Of a stretch of DNA of 64,000 nucleotides, positions 32,564 through 43,436 are shown piece by piece. The notes below the pieces were generated by a model. It did no database searches and had not been told where the DNA came from. It saw only the letters and a program-made list of their open reading frames with translations. The position numbers and the translations under genes are program-made. Source of the stretch: Novakomyces olei (lineage: Eukaryota; Ascomycota; Novakomycetes; Novakomycetales; Novakomycetaceae). Each line of letters begins with the position of its first letter. Position 1 is the first letter of the stretch. The DNA lies in assembly GCA_016906335.1 (NCBI GenBank), contig JADEYG010000012.1:1324408-1388407 (forward strand). Direction: 5' to 3'.

Positions 32564-35500
32564 ATGCACTCGATCAGAAAAGTGTTGGTAGCGAACCGAG
32601 GTGAAATTGCAGTTCGACTTTTGCGAGCTTGCCGAGAATGTGGAATTGCGACTGTGGCGATTTACAGCGAAGCGGACATGGCATCAGCACATGTCGCGCT
32701 TGCGGATGAGCGAGAGCAACTGCCGGGAGACAACAGTTCCGCGTATTTGAATGGAGATGCAATTGTGGATATCTGTATTCGGCACAAAGTGGACGCGATC
32801 CTACCGGGTTACGGTTTTCTGAGTGAAAACACAGAATTTTGTGAAGCCGCTACCGCCGCGGGAGTAACGTTTGTTGGACCCCAGCCCTCTGTAATTACAA
32901 AGTTTGGTCTTAAACATCTCGCACGGCAGCTGGCGATTGATGCTGGCGTTCCTGTTTGTGAGGGCACAGAACTCCTTGAGGAGGAAGAGGAGGCAGTAGC
33001 TGCAGCAAGCCGTATTGGCTATCCTGTAAGTCAAATTATCAATAAAACAATATGCTTAAGGAGTCTAAACATTTAGGTTATTTTGAAAGCAACTTCGGGT
33101 GGTGGAGGCATGGGCTTACAAGCATGCTTTACGGAAGATGAAACACGCAAATACTTTGCCGTCGTCAAAAGTCGGGGTGCGGCTCTATTTAAAAACAGTG
33201 GCGTGTTTATCGAAAAGTTCTTCCAGTCGGCACGACACATTGAAGTTCAAGTCTTTGGCAACGGAAAAGGCTGTGCAATCCATTTTGGAGAGCGCGAGTG
33301 TAGTTTGCAGCGCAGACACCAAAAAATAATTGAGGAGTGCCCGTCGCCGTTTGTCACACCAGAGCTGCGTCGCCAATTGACCCAGGCTGCAACAGCGCTA
33401 GCGGCTTCTGTAAACTACGCGTCAGCTGGAACTGTTGAATTTTTGGTGAATGATAAAGATGGCAGCTTTTTCTTTCTCGAAATGAACACGAGGCTTCAAG
33501 TCGAACATGGCATAACTGAGCAATGCTACGGAGTCAACCTTGTAAAGCTCATGCTTATGCAGGCTGATGCAGAACGCAGCAATCATGCGCTTGAGGCAGA
33601 GTACTTATTGTCCCTACAAAAGTCGGAGCCCCTTGGTGCAAGCATAGAATGCCGTTTGTATGCTGAAAATCCGTCAAACAATTTCAGTCCCTCGCCTGGA
33701 GTACTGCAGCATGTTGAGTGGGCAGACGGTGATGGAGTTCGGGTTGATACGTGGGTAAAGCGTGGGACTCACGTAACTCCGTATTATGGTAATTCAGACT
33801 GTGATTAAAACCTTTTTGCTAAATTGTATAATTAGACCCTTTGTTGGCGAAAATAATGGTTCATGCAGACGATCGGGAAGCTGCAAGGAAGCAGATGCTG
33901 CATGTTCTCGACCGGTCACGTGTATGCGGGCCGCCCAACAACAAGCATTTTATGTCCTGCATTTTGAAGAACGCAGACTTTGTCGCTGGGAGGACGCTGA
34001 CAAGCTTTTTGGAGAAATCGTTTGATTATGAGCCGCTAGTAATGAGCATTGTTGAGCCTGGTGCCTACACCACAGTACAAGATCTTCCAGGACGATTCAA
34101 CATAGGGCACGGCGTACCCAAGAGCGGACCCATGGATGAACTGGCATTTAAGAGTAACGGTCTTTGTCCTTTAGTTCCTTTTTTCTTTGACTTTCTTATT
34201 TTATATTTTATATTTTTTAATTTTTAATTTTGAACCTAACCTCAAAAGTCGCAAATATTGTCGTAGGCAATGATGTCAACACGGAAGCGCTCGAGGTCAC
34301 AATCCGTGGGCCGGTGATTAAATTCCATGCACAAGCTATAGTTGCTGTGTGTGGTGCACCAATGCAGGTTACGATAGACTGTATCCCGAGGCCAATGTGG
34401 CAGCGATTGCGTGTCGACCGAGGCCAGACGTTAAGTATTGGAACCGCTGAAGCGGGAGGTTGTCGATGCTATTTAGCGGTGCTTGGGGGTTTTCCAGAAA
34501 TTCCAAAGTATCTCGGCTCAAAGTCGACATCTCCATCTGTCAAGTGGGGCGGTTTCCAGGGCCGCCAGCTTTTGGCGGGCGATTCTATCGCCATTTCCGA
34601 CCAGTCGAAAACGGTGTGGGAGCCGTTCGCTATCCCTCAATCATTGCAGCCCGCTTATCCGTCGCACTCCGAGGTATGGTGCATGTCTGGGCCTCACGAC
34701 TCGGACGACTTTTTAACAGCAAAGGATCGCGAGACGCTCTACTCGGCTTCGTGGAAGATTAGCCACAATGCGAATCGTGTCGGTATCCGACTCATTGGCC
34801 CACGTCTTGAGTGGGCGCGTAAAAGTGGGGGTGAAGGAGGCAGCCATCCAAGTAATGTGTGCGATTATGGCTACCCGAGCCCGGGTGCGCTTAATTGGGG
34901 CGGCGATTCGTGTGTCGTGTTTGCTGTTGACAGCCCGGATCTCGGTGGACTCTTGTCTTCGACAACAATTGTCTCGGGCGATTTGTGGCGCGTGGGCCAG
35001 TTAAAGCCGGGTGACACGGTTCGATTCAAGCGTACTACTTTTGAAAATGCTATAACACTAAGGAAAAACCTTGATTCGTTTATTTCCGCACTACAATCTC
35101 ACGAGCTTGAGTGTGGCCCGCTGGACTTGACTCTTCCTGACGATGCAACAGGGGCGATTTTGTACAGCACAGGTAGTGGTGAAGGCTGCAGCGACAGCCG
35201 ACCAGGGTTCACTATACGGCAAGGCGGAGACTCGTTTCTCTTTGCTGAGTTTGGTCCGATGAAGTTTGATCTGCTGCTCCGCTGCCGCGTTCAAGTTCTT
35301 CTAAGCAGGATGGAAGAGCTGCGGCTCCCTGGTATTCTTAAAATGCTGCCCCATGTGCGATGTCTGACGATTGTGTTCAATGGCTCAGAGCTGGAGCAAA
35401 GCCGGCTAATCGATCTATTGGTTCGTATTGAGCGAGAAATGCCCAACAAAATCACGATGGAGCTCGACTGCCGACGGATCCGAATGCCGATTGTCATGGA

Positions 35501-36431
35501 CGACGAAGCCCTTACCGAATCGATAAACCGATATACGGAGACCCAACGGCCTACTGCGTCTTATCTTCCGGATAATCTCGAGTTTCTGGCCAAAAGCAAC
35601 GGACTCTCAAGCCGACGCGAGGCATTTGAGTACGCACTCAAGTGTCCAATGCTCGTTGTCGGCTGCGGGTTTCTCGGTGGGACTCCGACGGCTTTGCCGC
35701 TCGATCCCCGGTATGCATTGCTGGCACAAAAGTATAATCCCACACGAACATCGACGCCAGCAGGGGCAGTGGGTGTGGGAGGAAAGCTTGTGTCTATCTA
35801 TCCCGCAGAGCAGCCAGGTGGTTATATTCTCTGGGGTCGGACGTTACCAGCATGGGACACATATGGATCACGGCGGTCCTTTTCACCAGAGACACCTTGG
35901 CTCTTTGTGGATTTTGATATTATCGAGTTTTACGAGGTTACGCAGTCCGAATTTCGCGAGGCCCTGATTGCCTTCGAAGCAGGGCAATACTTGTTCTCGG
36001 TAAAGCCAAGCGCGCTTGATATAGCAAGAGTAGTGGACCAAACAGAGGCAGTGAAGCAGGAAATTGAAGCGTTTGAAAAGCAGCAAGTGCGTGCATCAGA
36101 AGAAATGGCTACCGTAGAACGCGATATGCTTTCGTCTTGGGAACAGAGTCTAGTAGCAGAGGCAAAAGCAGATAAGCTCAGAGCCAGCGAGCTTTTACAA
36201 AGCCAGGACGCTATCAGAGCCGTTTCTGGCATGAATGCAAATGTCTGGAAATTGGTTGTCCAACCAGGAGAAACCGTAAAATCGGGGCAGTTGGTGGCTA
36301 TCTTGGAAGCAATGAAGATGGAGATTAACGTCTATGCACCAACAGACGCTAACAACAAACATGTTGCACAGATCGTGGTAAAGCCGGGCTCAATTGTCAA
36401 TCCTGGAGACACAATCATCATTTTCAAATAA
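32564..36431 (+). CDS. lamA: LamA-type biotin-dependent carboxylase/lactamase (urea-amidolyase relative without amidase), four exons
   Basis: Exons 32564-33025, 33077-33788, 33836-34153 and 34249-36431 give 1224 residues. Introns of 51, 47 and 95 nt have GT..AG ends, and each junction falls inside a conserved block: GYP/VILKATSGGGGMG, TPYYG/DPLLAKIMV, MDELAFK/IANIVVGND. Domain order: biotin carboxylase (about 1-450; KILVANRGEIA-like start, ATP-grasp GGGGMG, MNTRLQVEHGITE), KipA/PxpC-like (VEPGAYTTVQDLPGR, YGYPSPGALNWGGD), KipI/PxpB-like (GFLGGTPTALPLDPR, PAGAVGVGG, PGGYILWGRT), and a biotinyl domain with EAMKM, Lys1187 being the biotin site. Full urea amidolyase would add an N-terminal amidase of about 600 residues; the ATG and upstream sequence show it is absent. 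With lamB it probably carboxylates and opens a lactam or 5-oxoproline. It acts in the cytosol and needs biotin ligase. Confidence 0.9.
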
Positions 36432-36882
36432 CGAATCACCTTGCGGGAATTGTTTCGAGGAAGATTTCAATACCATTCTTGTTTGAAATTTGAGACAGGC
36501 ACCGGGAAAAGGTTTAATAATAATTAATATTATTATAATGGTTTCAATAAAGCCTTTTTATGCAACAGTTTATAGAAACATAGCAGCAGGCTTTCTCATG
36601 TTAGAGGAGCATGAAAGCTGAATGCGGATTAATTATTCCAATTGTATTATTCTTTATAACTTTCAACTCAACTATTTGAAATTGTCGGGATATAGTTCGT
36701 CTGGTCGTAGCAATAGTAAGCCAGAATAAGTTAGGGTTAGGGTTAGTTATATAACCCTAACACTAACTGTTATAAATGCTGGCAGAAATAATTTTTAATA
36801 TATCTTTTCACAAAACAAGAAGCATTCTACTCAATAGGTTATGAGCCTGGCTGACTAGAAAGCAAAGAGTTGAATTGAAAAC
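36432..36882. other. boundary between unique and subtelomeric sequence
   Basis: The lamA 3' flank, then AT-rich sequence holding a small inverted telomere-type motif (36729-36766). No gene. From 36883 rightward nearly everything is repeated or mobile. Confidence 0.6.
36729..36766. repeat. interstitial telomere-type motif in inverted arrangement
   Basis: TTAGGGTTAGGGTTAG is followed within six bases by ATAACCCTAACACTAAC, so two short telomeric runs face each other. It marks the inner edge of the subtelomere. Confidence 0.75.
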
Positions 36883-37262
36883 CTATACATATTCCAGCGC
36901 GCATTACGCCGCAAAATCAATAATTTGTTATGTGATTATTATAGCATTGAAAATTGGACAGGGTTTTCGGTTTGATTTTGCGGCGTAATGCGGTCCAAAA
37001 AATAAATTAATGTATGAGGGGGGGGTCATGCTAATTACCTTAACATACGCGCGAATTACGGCGTAATGTAAATAAGAAATGCAGTAGAACTTTGTAGGGA
37101 GGGTTTTCAGAGACGGATTTTACTGCATAATGCGCCGTCAATGTATGGGAAAAAGCGCGGGTATGTTAAGGTAATTCACAGTGGAGGCTATAAAAAGAGC
37201 GTCAGATTGAAACAGGATTACAGCATAATGTCAGGGCAGAGAATGGCGGCAAGGGTAGGGTT
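36883..37262 (+). repeat. foldback R element, subfamily 1 (R1)
   Basis: It begins CTATACATATTCC. Hairpin I is a perfect 18-bp inverted repeat (GCATTACGCCGCAAAATC at 36902 and its complement near 36974). Hairpin II pairs AATTACCTTAACATAC (37033-37048) with GTATGTTAAGGTAATT (37161-37176). An ATGTATGAGGGGGGG run precedes hairpin II, and the element ends GCAAGGGTAGGGTT. No coding capacity. Confidence 0.8.
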
Positions 37263-37604
37263 GTTGTATTTATATAATATATTTATTATACAAGATGTGC
37301 TACACATATTATAGTTATCTGATAATATAATATAAATATTATAGAGAGGGCAACATAGTAATAGAAGTAAATAAGAAAAACGTCAGAAAAATAAGAAAAA
37401 TTAAGAGTGTGTAGTCCATGTGTAGAGGTGACAAAACGTCGAATGAACAAGTGTTTTTACAAAAAGTGTATGGTTGGATAGAGGGAAGCAATAGGAGTGT
37501 AAATATATGTTTGTTTATAAGATTGGATTATTAGTTATAAAGATATATGGGTTTAAAGATTTATAAAAAGCTCATGTATGGGCCAGGATGCATTTTATGT
37601 GGCA
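37263..37604 (+). repeat. AT-rich subtelomeric unit U, copy 1
   Basis: It follows R1 and is repeated after R3, R4 and R5. Landmarks: TACAAGATGTGCTACACATA, TATCTGATAATATAATA, GTAGTCCATGTGTAGAGGTG, ACAAGTGTTTTTACAAAAAG, GATTTATAAAAAGCTCATG, ATGCATTTTATGTGGCA. No gene recognised. Confidence 0.8.
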
Positions 37605-37819
37605 ATATTATAATAATGTATAATAATGTATGGTATAATAATATATTGTATTATAATGTATGGAGAAATAATGTATGGTATAGTAATATATGGTATTATA
37701 ATGTATTGTAAAGTAGTGTATGGATAATAATGTATGGTATAATAATATATTGTATTATAATGTATTGTAAAGTAGTATGTATAATAATGTATGGTATAAT
37801 AATATATTGTATTATAATG
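37605..37819 (+). repeat. ATAATGTATGG minisatellite, left part (interrupted by copia)
   Basis: Variable units such as ATAATGTATGGTAT, AATATATTGTATT and ATGTATTGTAAAGTA. The last five bases, TAATG (37815-37819), are the left target-site duplication of the copia element; the array resumes at 50082. Confidence 0.85.
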
Positions 37820-38034
37820 TGTTGAATATAGAAGGTTGGAATTTGCTCTTATGGTAGATTAAATGAATTAGATACTCTAGATTGCTTCAGCTGAATCCCC
37901 CCCGAGGGTGTGAGGGTTCGCTTGAGCTATATATATGTAACTATGTATTTTTGAGTGAGTATTCTGTAAAGCTAAAAGTCAAACAACTGACACTCATGGT
38001 TGAGTTGTCTTAGCCGGTCAGTGAGTCGGCGAGT

Positions 38035-38126
<92 letters not shown>

Positions 38127-38153
38127 AGGGGATAATAGATTCATATTTCAACA
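37820..38153 (-). repeat. copia 3' LTR (334 bp)
   Basis: Ends TGTTGAA/TTCAACA. It contains an (ATT)n run of about 90 bases at 38037-38125, three triplets longer than in the other LTR. It also carries TGAATCCCCCCCGAGGG and a TATATATATG box. Confidence 0.93.
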
Positions 38154-38206
38154 CTCCCCTTGAATCTTTTATTTCCTTTTTGTATTCTTGTATTTATTTT
38201 TTTTTG

Positions 38207-41200
38207 TTATTCTTCATTGTATAGCATTTTTGTAAATTTAGTGAATTTGTTTCCAAGTAGGTTCTTGGTCAATCCATCTGCCTTCATGTTTCGTGAGGGG
38301 CATCTCTGTATGCTTATCAGTCCATTTCTCACAATATCCATCACATAGTAGCGGGTGTTACTTAGATGTTTTGAACCCTGGTAGTTTCCACCATTAGTTG
38401 CAAGTAATATGCAGGCGTTGTTATCGCGGTAGACGATTGGGATGTTATCGGGCCCTTTATTAATTTCGTCCATTAGATATTTGTAGTACAAGGCTTGATT
38501 GACTGTTAGTTTCATAGCTTCGAACTCCGCCATCATTGTACTTGGTGTTACAATTTTTTGCTTTTGCGAGTTCCAGGCTATTGGGCCGTTATTTTTTCCT
38601 AGTGAGACAACGTATCCTGATCGGGATTTTCTGTCGCAAGTGTCTCCGGCGAAATCAGAGTCGCCCCACGAGTGTATCTGTAGATCATTTTCTCTAGTGT
38701 AGGTGATACATGTGTCCAGTGTAGCGTTTAGATATCTCATAGTGTGTTTTAAGGCCTGTATTTGTTCTTCATTTTGTCTTTTTGTATGTTTGCTTAACAT
38801 ACTTATTGCAAATCTGAGGTCTGGTCTTGTCCATTCGGTCAAATATATTAATTTTCCTATAATAGTTGGATAGATTTCCAGACAATCATAATTTTCATCC
38901 GCGGGATGATAGAGTGAATTGATGTTTGTGATGGGCTGACTTATGTATTTTAGGTTAGTGTCTCCGTAAGTGCGTATAATTGACTTAGCAAATTGTGACT
39001 GTGACAATTTGAGTATTCCTTTGTCGCGATCATATGTAATGTCCATACCAAGATATCTCTTTATTTTTCCAAGTGACTTGATGGAGTAAAATGTTTTCAA
39101 AAAGGATTCAAATTCAAGTCTCTTTCCTTTCTGTTTTTCGACGATCATGAGGTCATCTACGTAGACAGCAATAATTAAAGAGTCATTGTAATATATGGCA
39201 GAATCTTTGTTTGATTTTGTTAGACCGTATTTTGTCAATGTAGAATCCAGTTCACTGTTCCACGATCTTGGTGCCTGTTTGAGACCATAGAGACTTTTGT
39301 TTAATTTTAGGACAAGGCCGGGTTTAATTTTCACTCCATCGGGTTTTTTCATGTACACTGACTCCTTTAGTGTACCATATAGGAAGGCTGTATCCACGTC
39401 GATTTGATAGATTTCATAATTTTTAATTACGCTGTAAGCTAATAACCACCGTATGCTGTCAGGACGAGCGACTGGGGCGTATGTATCTTCATAGTCTTTT
39501 CCAAAAATCTGTGAGTACCCTTGTGCTACTAGTCTTGCTTTTCTAATTATTTCATTCGACTGTTCTCCTTGTTTCAGTTTAAACACCCATCTGCATCCAA
39601 CTGTACGTATATTTTGTGATTGGGGAACGACTTTCCATACTTCATTTCTTTCCATTGCTTTTAGTTCTTTATTTATTGCTTCTTTCCACTGATTCCCAAA
39701 TGGCCCAGTGATTGCTTCATTGTAATTTTGAGGCTCAATGTCAGGAGCTTCAATGTGATTAACGCCTCCTTTGGGTCTGTTTAATATTTTCCTTTGACCA
39801 TTTTTAAGGAAAAGGGGGGAAAGGATTTTCTTCAATTTTTCTTTGGAGATCCCTTCAAGATTTAATTTTCTTTCACCAGAAAGGATTTCCTGCAGCGGGT
39901 CTATTTTTCTGAATTTTTCGTCTCCTAGTTGCTCTGATGACGTTTTTCTTTTTCGCGCAGGTTGATTTCCTGGGCTGATAAGCTCTAGGCTTGGTTCCTC
40001 TTCTATTTCAATTATAGAATTATTTTTTGATTCAATGTTCTTTAAATTATTGTCAATTTCCATGTTTGATTGAGGGTCGTCACTTTCCTCATCGTCTGTA
40101 TTTGATTTATTTCCACTTGGCTCTGTTGAGTCTTCGATCGAGTCCTTTAGGTTGTCAGATGACTGATTTTCCTCAGAATTGGCTTGCGTGGGATTTTCAG
40201 AATTTTTGTTAATATTTAACGTATCATCAGGCGGAGTTTGGGGCGTTTCGAGAGTATTTGATAGACTATTTGGCGATTTGATTTGTTCAGGTACCTTGTT
40301 TGACAGTTCACTACTTAGCTTTGGTAGATTGTCAATTATAGTTGTGTTGATCCCTTGCGTGGGATGAGTTGTGTCGTGGTCCCTTTTATTCTCCGTATCG
40401 GCTTCAGTATTATTTTTGTATGTAAGTTCGCTGTATATTTGATTTTCATTATAATCAGTAGCAGTGGAATTATTAATCTGTTCGTTTTCAAGGAATTTGA
40501 CATTTCGAGATACGACTCTTTTCCCATTTTTGAGATTGGACAGTATGTAGCCTTTCTGTGTTTCAGAGTAGCCGATAAAAATGTATTCATCTCCTCTTTG
40601 TTCCAGCTTGGTTTTGTTATTGGCGTGCTTGTCCAGTGCTATTGCCAAGCAACCAAACACTTTCAGATTGTCCAGATTCGGAGGTCTTTTGTAGATTGTT
40701 TCGTACGGAGTCTTTGGTGCTATTCTAGTTGGTAGTCGATTTTTCAGGTAGCAACTAGTGACCACAGCATCACTCCAGAATTTTATCGGGACTTTGCGTG
40801 CTAGTAGTAGGCTTCGTGCCTTCGATAATATTGTTCGATTTGCGCGTTCCGCTACTCCATTTTGCTGTGGAGTGTAAGCGGTGCTAGTTTGGTGTATAAT
40901 GCCATGTTTTTTGCACAGTTCATGCATTTCGGCATTGATGTATTCCAGACCGTTGTCTGTTCTTAATGTTTTTATCATTTTTCCAAATTGTGTTTTAACA
41001 AATGGAATTAACTCTGCGAAGATTTGGGTGACTTCATTTTTATTCTTCATCAATTTTATGAACGTGAAGCCCGACAGGTCTTCTATAAATGTAACGAAGT
41101 ATTTGTAATTAAATTCAGAATTTAGATTGATAGGCCCGCACACGTCGCTGTGCACCAGGTCAAATAGACCTGTTGGTCTGCTTCTCCCCGTATTTGGGAA

Positions 41201-41797
41201 GGGTTCCCGAGTTATATTTGCTGTTGTACATGTATGACATGGTTCAATATCGTTGATTTTAATTAATTGTATTTTCCCTGTGGCTTTTCCGTTTATCAGC
41301 TCTAGCAGGTACTGTTTATTTGTGTGGCCTAGCCTTTCGTGCCACAGTTTTGCCTTTTCGGCACTATCTTCAGTAACAGAATTTGAAATGTATTCGTTAT
41401 GATAGATTGGTTTTGCAGTGAAATAAAATATATTATTATTTTTCTTGAGTCGCATAATTGGTTTTGCGTTGCTCATTAACGTTAACTTAGATTCGGCAAT
41501 TGTCATGGAATTTTTTCCACTGAATGCCTGTAGAATGAGCGGATTGAATAAATTTGTGCCGTACTTAGGGGCATATAAGACGTTTGATAGGATCAGCGTT
41601 GATCCCAGGTCATCCCTAACTTTTAAAATTATTGTTCCAATTCCTGATACGGGAGAGCAATTGTCCTTCCCTGTTTGAATAGTAGATCTGATGTAATTTA
41701 TTTTATTAAAGTATTTGATATCTGAGCATATGTGACTAGTGGCCCCTGTATCGAGAATCCACTCAGTGATATCTCCAGGTGTCCCTTTGTTACCTAG
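38207..41797 (-). CDS. copia Pol: protease, integrase, reverse transcriptase, RNase H
   Basis: 1196 codons follow directly in frame after the gag TGA at 41798-41800. The aspartic protease is WILDTGATSH within the first 25 residues. The integrase has a zinc site (H..H in KLWHERLGHTN, then EPCHTC) and an HSDVCGP..TDNGLEY..TPQQNGVAERANR core. RT has KARLVAQGYSQ, QIDVDTAFLYG, LYGLKQAPRSW and YVDDLMIV. RNase H ends with NSQKQKIVTPSTMMAEFEA and RDNNACILLA. All catalytic blocks are intact. The long acidic, Asn/Ser-rich spacer between integrase and RT is usual for the group. It is made only as a Gag-Pol readthrough product. Confidence 0.93.
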   Translation of the reverse strand, partial: LGNKGTPGDITEWILDTGATSHICSDIKYFNKINYIRSTIQTGKDNCSPVSGIGTIILKVRDDLGSTLILSNVLYAPKYGTNLFNPLILQAFSGKNSMTIAESKLTLMSNAKPIMRLKKNNNIFYFTAKPIYHNEYISNSVTEDSAEKAKLWHERLGHTNKQYLLELINGKATGKIQLIKINDIEPCHTCTTANITREPFPNTGRSRPTGLFDLVHSDVCGPINLNSEFNYKYFVTFIEDLSGFTFIKLMKNKNEVTQIFAELIPFVKTQFGKMIKTLRTDNGLEYINAEMHELCKKHGIIHQTSTAYTPQQNGVAERANRTILSKARSLLLARKVPIKFWSDAVVTSCYLKNRLPTRIAPKTPYETIYKRPPNLDNLKVFGCLAIALDKHANNKTKLEQRGDEYIFIGYSETQKGYILSNLKNGKRVVSRNVKFLENEQINNSTATDYNENQIYSELTYKNNTEADTENKRDHDTTHPTQGINTTIIDNLPKLSSELSNKVPEQIKSPNSLSNTLETPQTPPDDTLNINKNSENPTQANSEENQSSDNLKDSIEDSTEPSGNKSNTDDEESDDPQSNMEIDNNLKNIESKNNSIIEIEEEPSLELISPGNQPARKRKTSSEQLGDEKFRKIDPLQEILSGERKLNLEGISKEKLKKILSPLFLKNGQRKILNRPKGGVNHIEAPDIEPQNYNEAITGPFGNQWKEAINKELKAMERNEVWKVVPQSQNIRTVGCRWVFKLKQGEQSNEIIRKARLVAQGYSQIFGKDYEDTYAPVARPDSIRWLLAYSVIKNYEIYQIDVDTAFLYGTLKESVYMKKPDGVKIKPGLVLKLNKSLYGLKQAPRSWNSELDSTLTKYGLTKSNKDSAIYYNDSLIIAVYVDDLMIVEKQKGKRLEFESFLKTFYSIKSLGKIKRYLGMDITYDRDKGILKLSQSQFAKSIIRTYGDTNLKYISQPITNINSLYHPADENYDCLEIYPTIIGKLIYLTEWTRPDLRFAISMLSKHTKRQNEEQIQALKHTMRYLNATLDTCITYTRENDLQIHSWGDSDFAGDTCDRKSRSGYVVSLGKNNGPIAWNSQKQKIVTPSTMMAEFEAMKLTVNQALYYKYLMDEINKGPDNIPIVYRDNNACILLATNGGNYQGSKHLSNTRYYVMDIVRNGLISIQRCPSRNMKADGLTKNLLGNKFTKFTKMLYNEE

Positions 41798-41800
41798 TCA
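41791..41800 (-). promoter_or_regulatory. UGA-CUAG stop-codon readthrough context between gag and pol
   Basis: On the minus strand gag ends CTG TGA CTAG, and the same frame continues straight into the protease. TGA followed by CTAG is a known leaky-stop context in fungi and animals, so Gag-Pol is probably made by readthrough rather than frameshifting. Confidence 0.7.
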
Positions 41801-42606
41801 CAGGATAGGCTCAGTATTGTTAATCTTTACGTTATACACCGATTGTTTTTTTGAATTTTTGTATTCATGTTTTCTGCAATCTTTTGTCAAATGTCCATAT
41901 ATTCTGCAATTGTTACAGTATCTTGCGTTTTTCCCATTAGGATTCTTAAAGCAGTCATTTGTTTTGTGGCCATTCTTATCGCAGTAACCGCATTTGTTAA
42001 CAGACTTTTTAGACTGTCTCTCAGCCTTATCGCTATATCCATTGTTTCCACTTTTGAAATTTTGATTTGATCTGTTGATATGATAGGTAGATTCTTCTCC
42101 TCGAACAGGAATATGGTGGGCTCCATTTCCGGAATAGGAAGTCTTATCCATTGTGTAATAAATTAGTTCATTATCGATAAGGTCAAGTAGATCAAATACG
42201 TGGGTCTCAGAATTAATAGTGGAGCTCACGTTGTGTCGGATTGTATTTGCAATGTCGCGAGGTATTGCAGAAAGTATGCCGCAATAGGCAAAGTAGGTGA
42301 GTTCCGTGTAGCCGAGTCGAACTAAATTTACGATTTGTTTTCTGTATTCCGTAATAAAGTTTTCCGGGTCTCCATTCCATAGTTTCGACGGATTCATAAA
42401 TTTTGATACAATGGATTCGGTCACTTGATGCTTTCTTTTTTCGAATTCGGTGTCCAGTAGTTCAAATAGTTTTTGAGGGGTTTTGAGCCCTTCGATTCGG
42501 GGTCCAAGAAGATCCCCACTTATTGCTTCGACTAGTTCAGCCGTGACTATTAGTGTGCTCACATTCGACACTGTAGTTGTGTCGACAGAATTGTCTAGCA
42601 GCGATG
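41798..42606 (-). CDS. copia Gag, 3' part (gene split by G1)
   Basis: 268 codons of Gag plus the TGA. It contains the helical capsid-like region (KTPQKLFELLDTEFEKRK, FITEYRKQIVNLVRLGY) and two CCHC knuckles: CGYCDKNGHKTNDC and CNNCRIYGHLTKDC. It originally continued from the 5' part at 49517-49664 (318 codons together); the G1 element now separates them, so no full Gag can be made from this copy. Confidence 0.9.
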
Positions 42607-42611
42607 AAAGG

Positions 42612-43317
42612 TGTAAGGTGGCCCTTAGAGGGGAGCACCGCGGTGTAAACTCGCGTGTCGCTACAGGCGAACACGGACTGTCCTTTGCGAGACCGCTCGA
42701 CAAAGGAAGTTCAATCGGGTACCGCGCGAAGCGAGTACCGAGAAACGGGAACGTAGACTTGCGCCCGGCGCAAGAACTAAGGAAAAGGAAAAGGACGTTG
42801 TCCTTGAAAAGGCGACGGCGCTTCTCTAAAGCTTACCTGCTACAAGGTTATGTAGCAACTTTGAGATTATAAGCCCGTGGAGAGAGTTCTCTCCATGGGC
42901 GACTATGTAGACTATCCTATGAGGCTTAGCGGCTCGCTTAGCCACTTCGCGGCCTAAGCCTCATCCCACCACGATCTCAATGCGATGGTCCCAGACCATC
43001 CGCATTGGGAAAGCGGTGGCGAGCTATGAACTCTATGGATCGATCTATCTAGCTTCGTAGCGATGCGCGATCGCTACTACTACTGTCATGCGCCGCGACG
43101 TGCCTACGTCGCGCGGGCATGGACGTGGACCTGCTTCGCGCGAGCCAGGTCCAACCTGCTCGCGAGCTAGGCCACTTACGCGCTTCGCGCGAGTAATGTC
43201 CAACATTACCTCGCGCGAGCTATTTAGATCTATCTAGCCTGAAGTCATCGCCTTTGGCGCTACAGGACTTCAGGCGTCGTTCGCTGTCGTGGTTCACGCG
43301 AGGCGGGGATCATGACA
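42612..43317 (-). repeat. G1 3' LTR (706 bp) with a string of hairpins
   Basis: Plus-strand ends are TGTAAGG..ATGACA. Between 42871 and 43275 at least eight short inverted repeats follow one another, for example GTAGCGATGCGCGATCGCTAC, TGCGATGGTCCCAGACCATC and CCTGAAGTC..GACTTCAGG. The 14-mer that matches the primer site lies at 42866-42879. Confidence 0.95.
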
Positions 43318-43331
43318 CTATCCCCCCTTTC
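43318..43331 (-). other. G1 polypurine tract
   Basis: The minus strand reads AAAGGGGGGATAG directly before the 3' LTR, the expected plus-strand DNA primer site. Confidence 0.85.
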
Positions 43332-43379
43332 TAGGGCGAGGTCTCCGCGCCTATGAAAACCACGTTAGCTACTAGACTG

Positions 43380-43387
43380 CTATATAA
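43380..43387 (+). promoter_or_regulatory. TATA box of the antisense gene in G1
   Basis: CTATATAAG lies about 50 bases before the ATG at 43437, on the strand opposite to gag/pol and outside the LTR. It gives the extra gene its own promoter. Confidence 0.6.
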
Positions 43388-43436
43388 GTGCGCTTTCGGC
43401 AATAAAACTATCTAAGTAATATAAAGTAATCCGCGG

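Noticed and set aside
34154-34248. Stop codons between the two long frames of lamA suggesting a broken gene
   Set aside because: A 95-nt GT..AG intron with a CCTAAC branch site joins the frames inside a conserved motif.
38000-38224. Frame with a long run of tyrosines (also at 49937)
   Set aside because: It is a translation of the ATT microsatellite in the copia LTR.
42483-42872. 129-codon plus frame over the left G1 LTR and its 84-codon counterpart at 48817
   Set aside because: Both lie in LTR sequence, carry only low-complexity basic residues, and the longer one crosses the LTR/copia junction.
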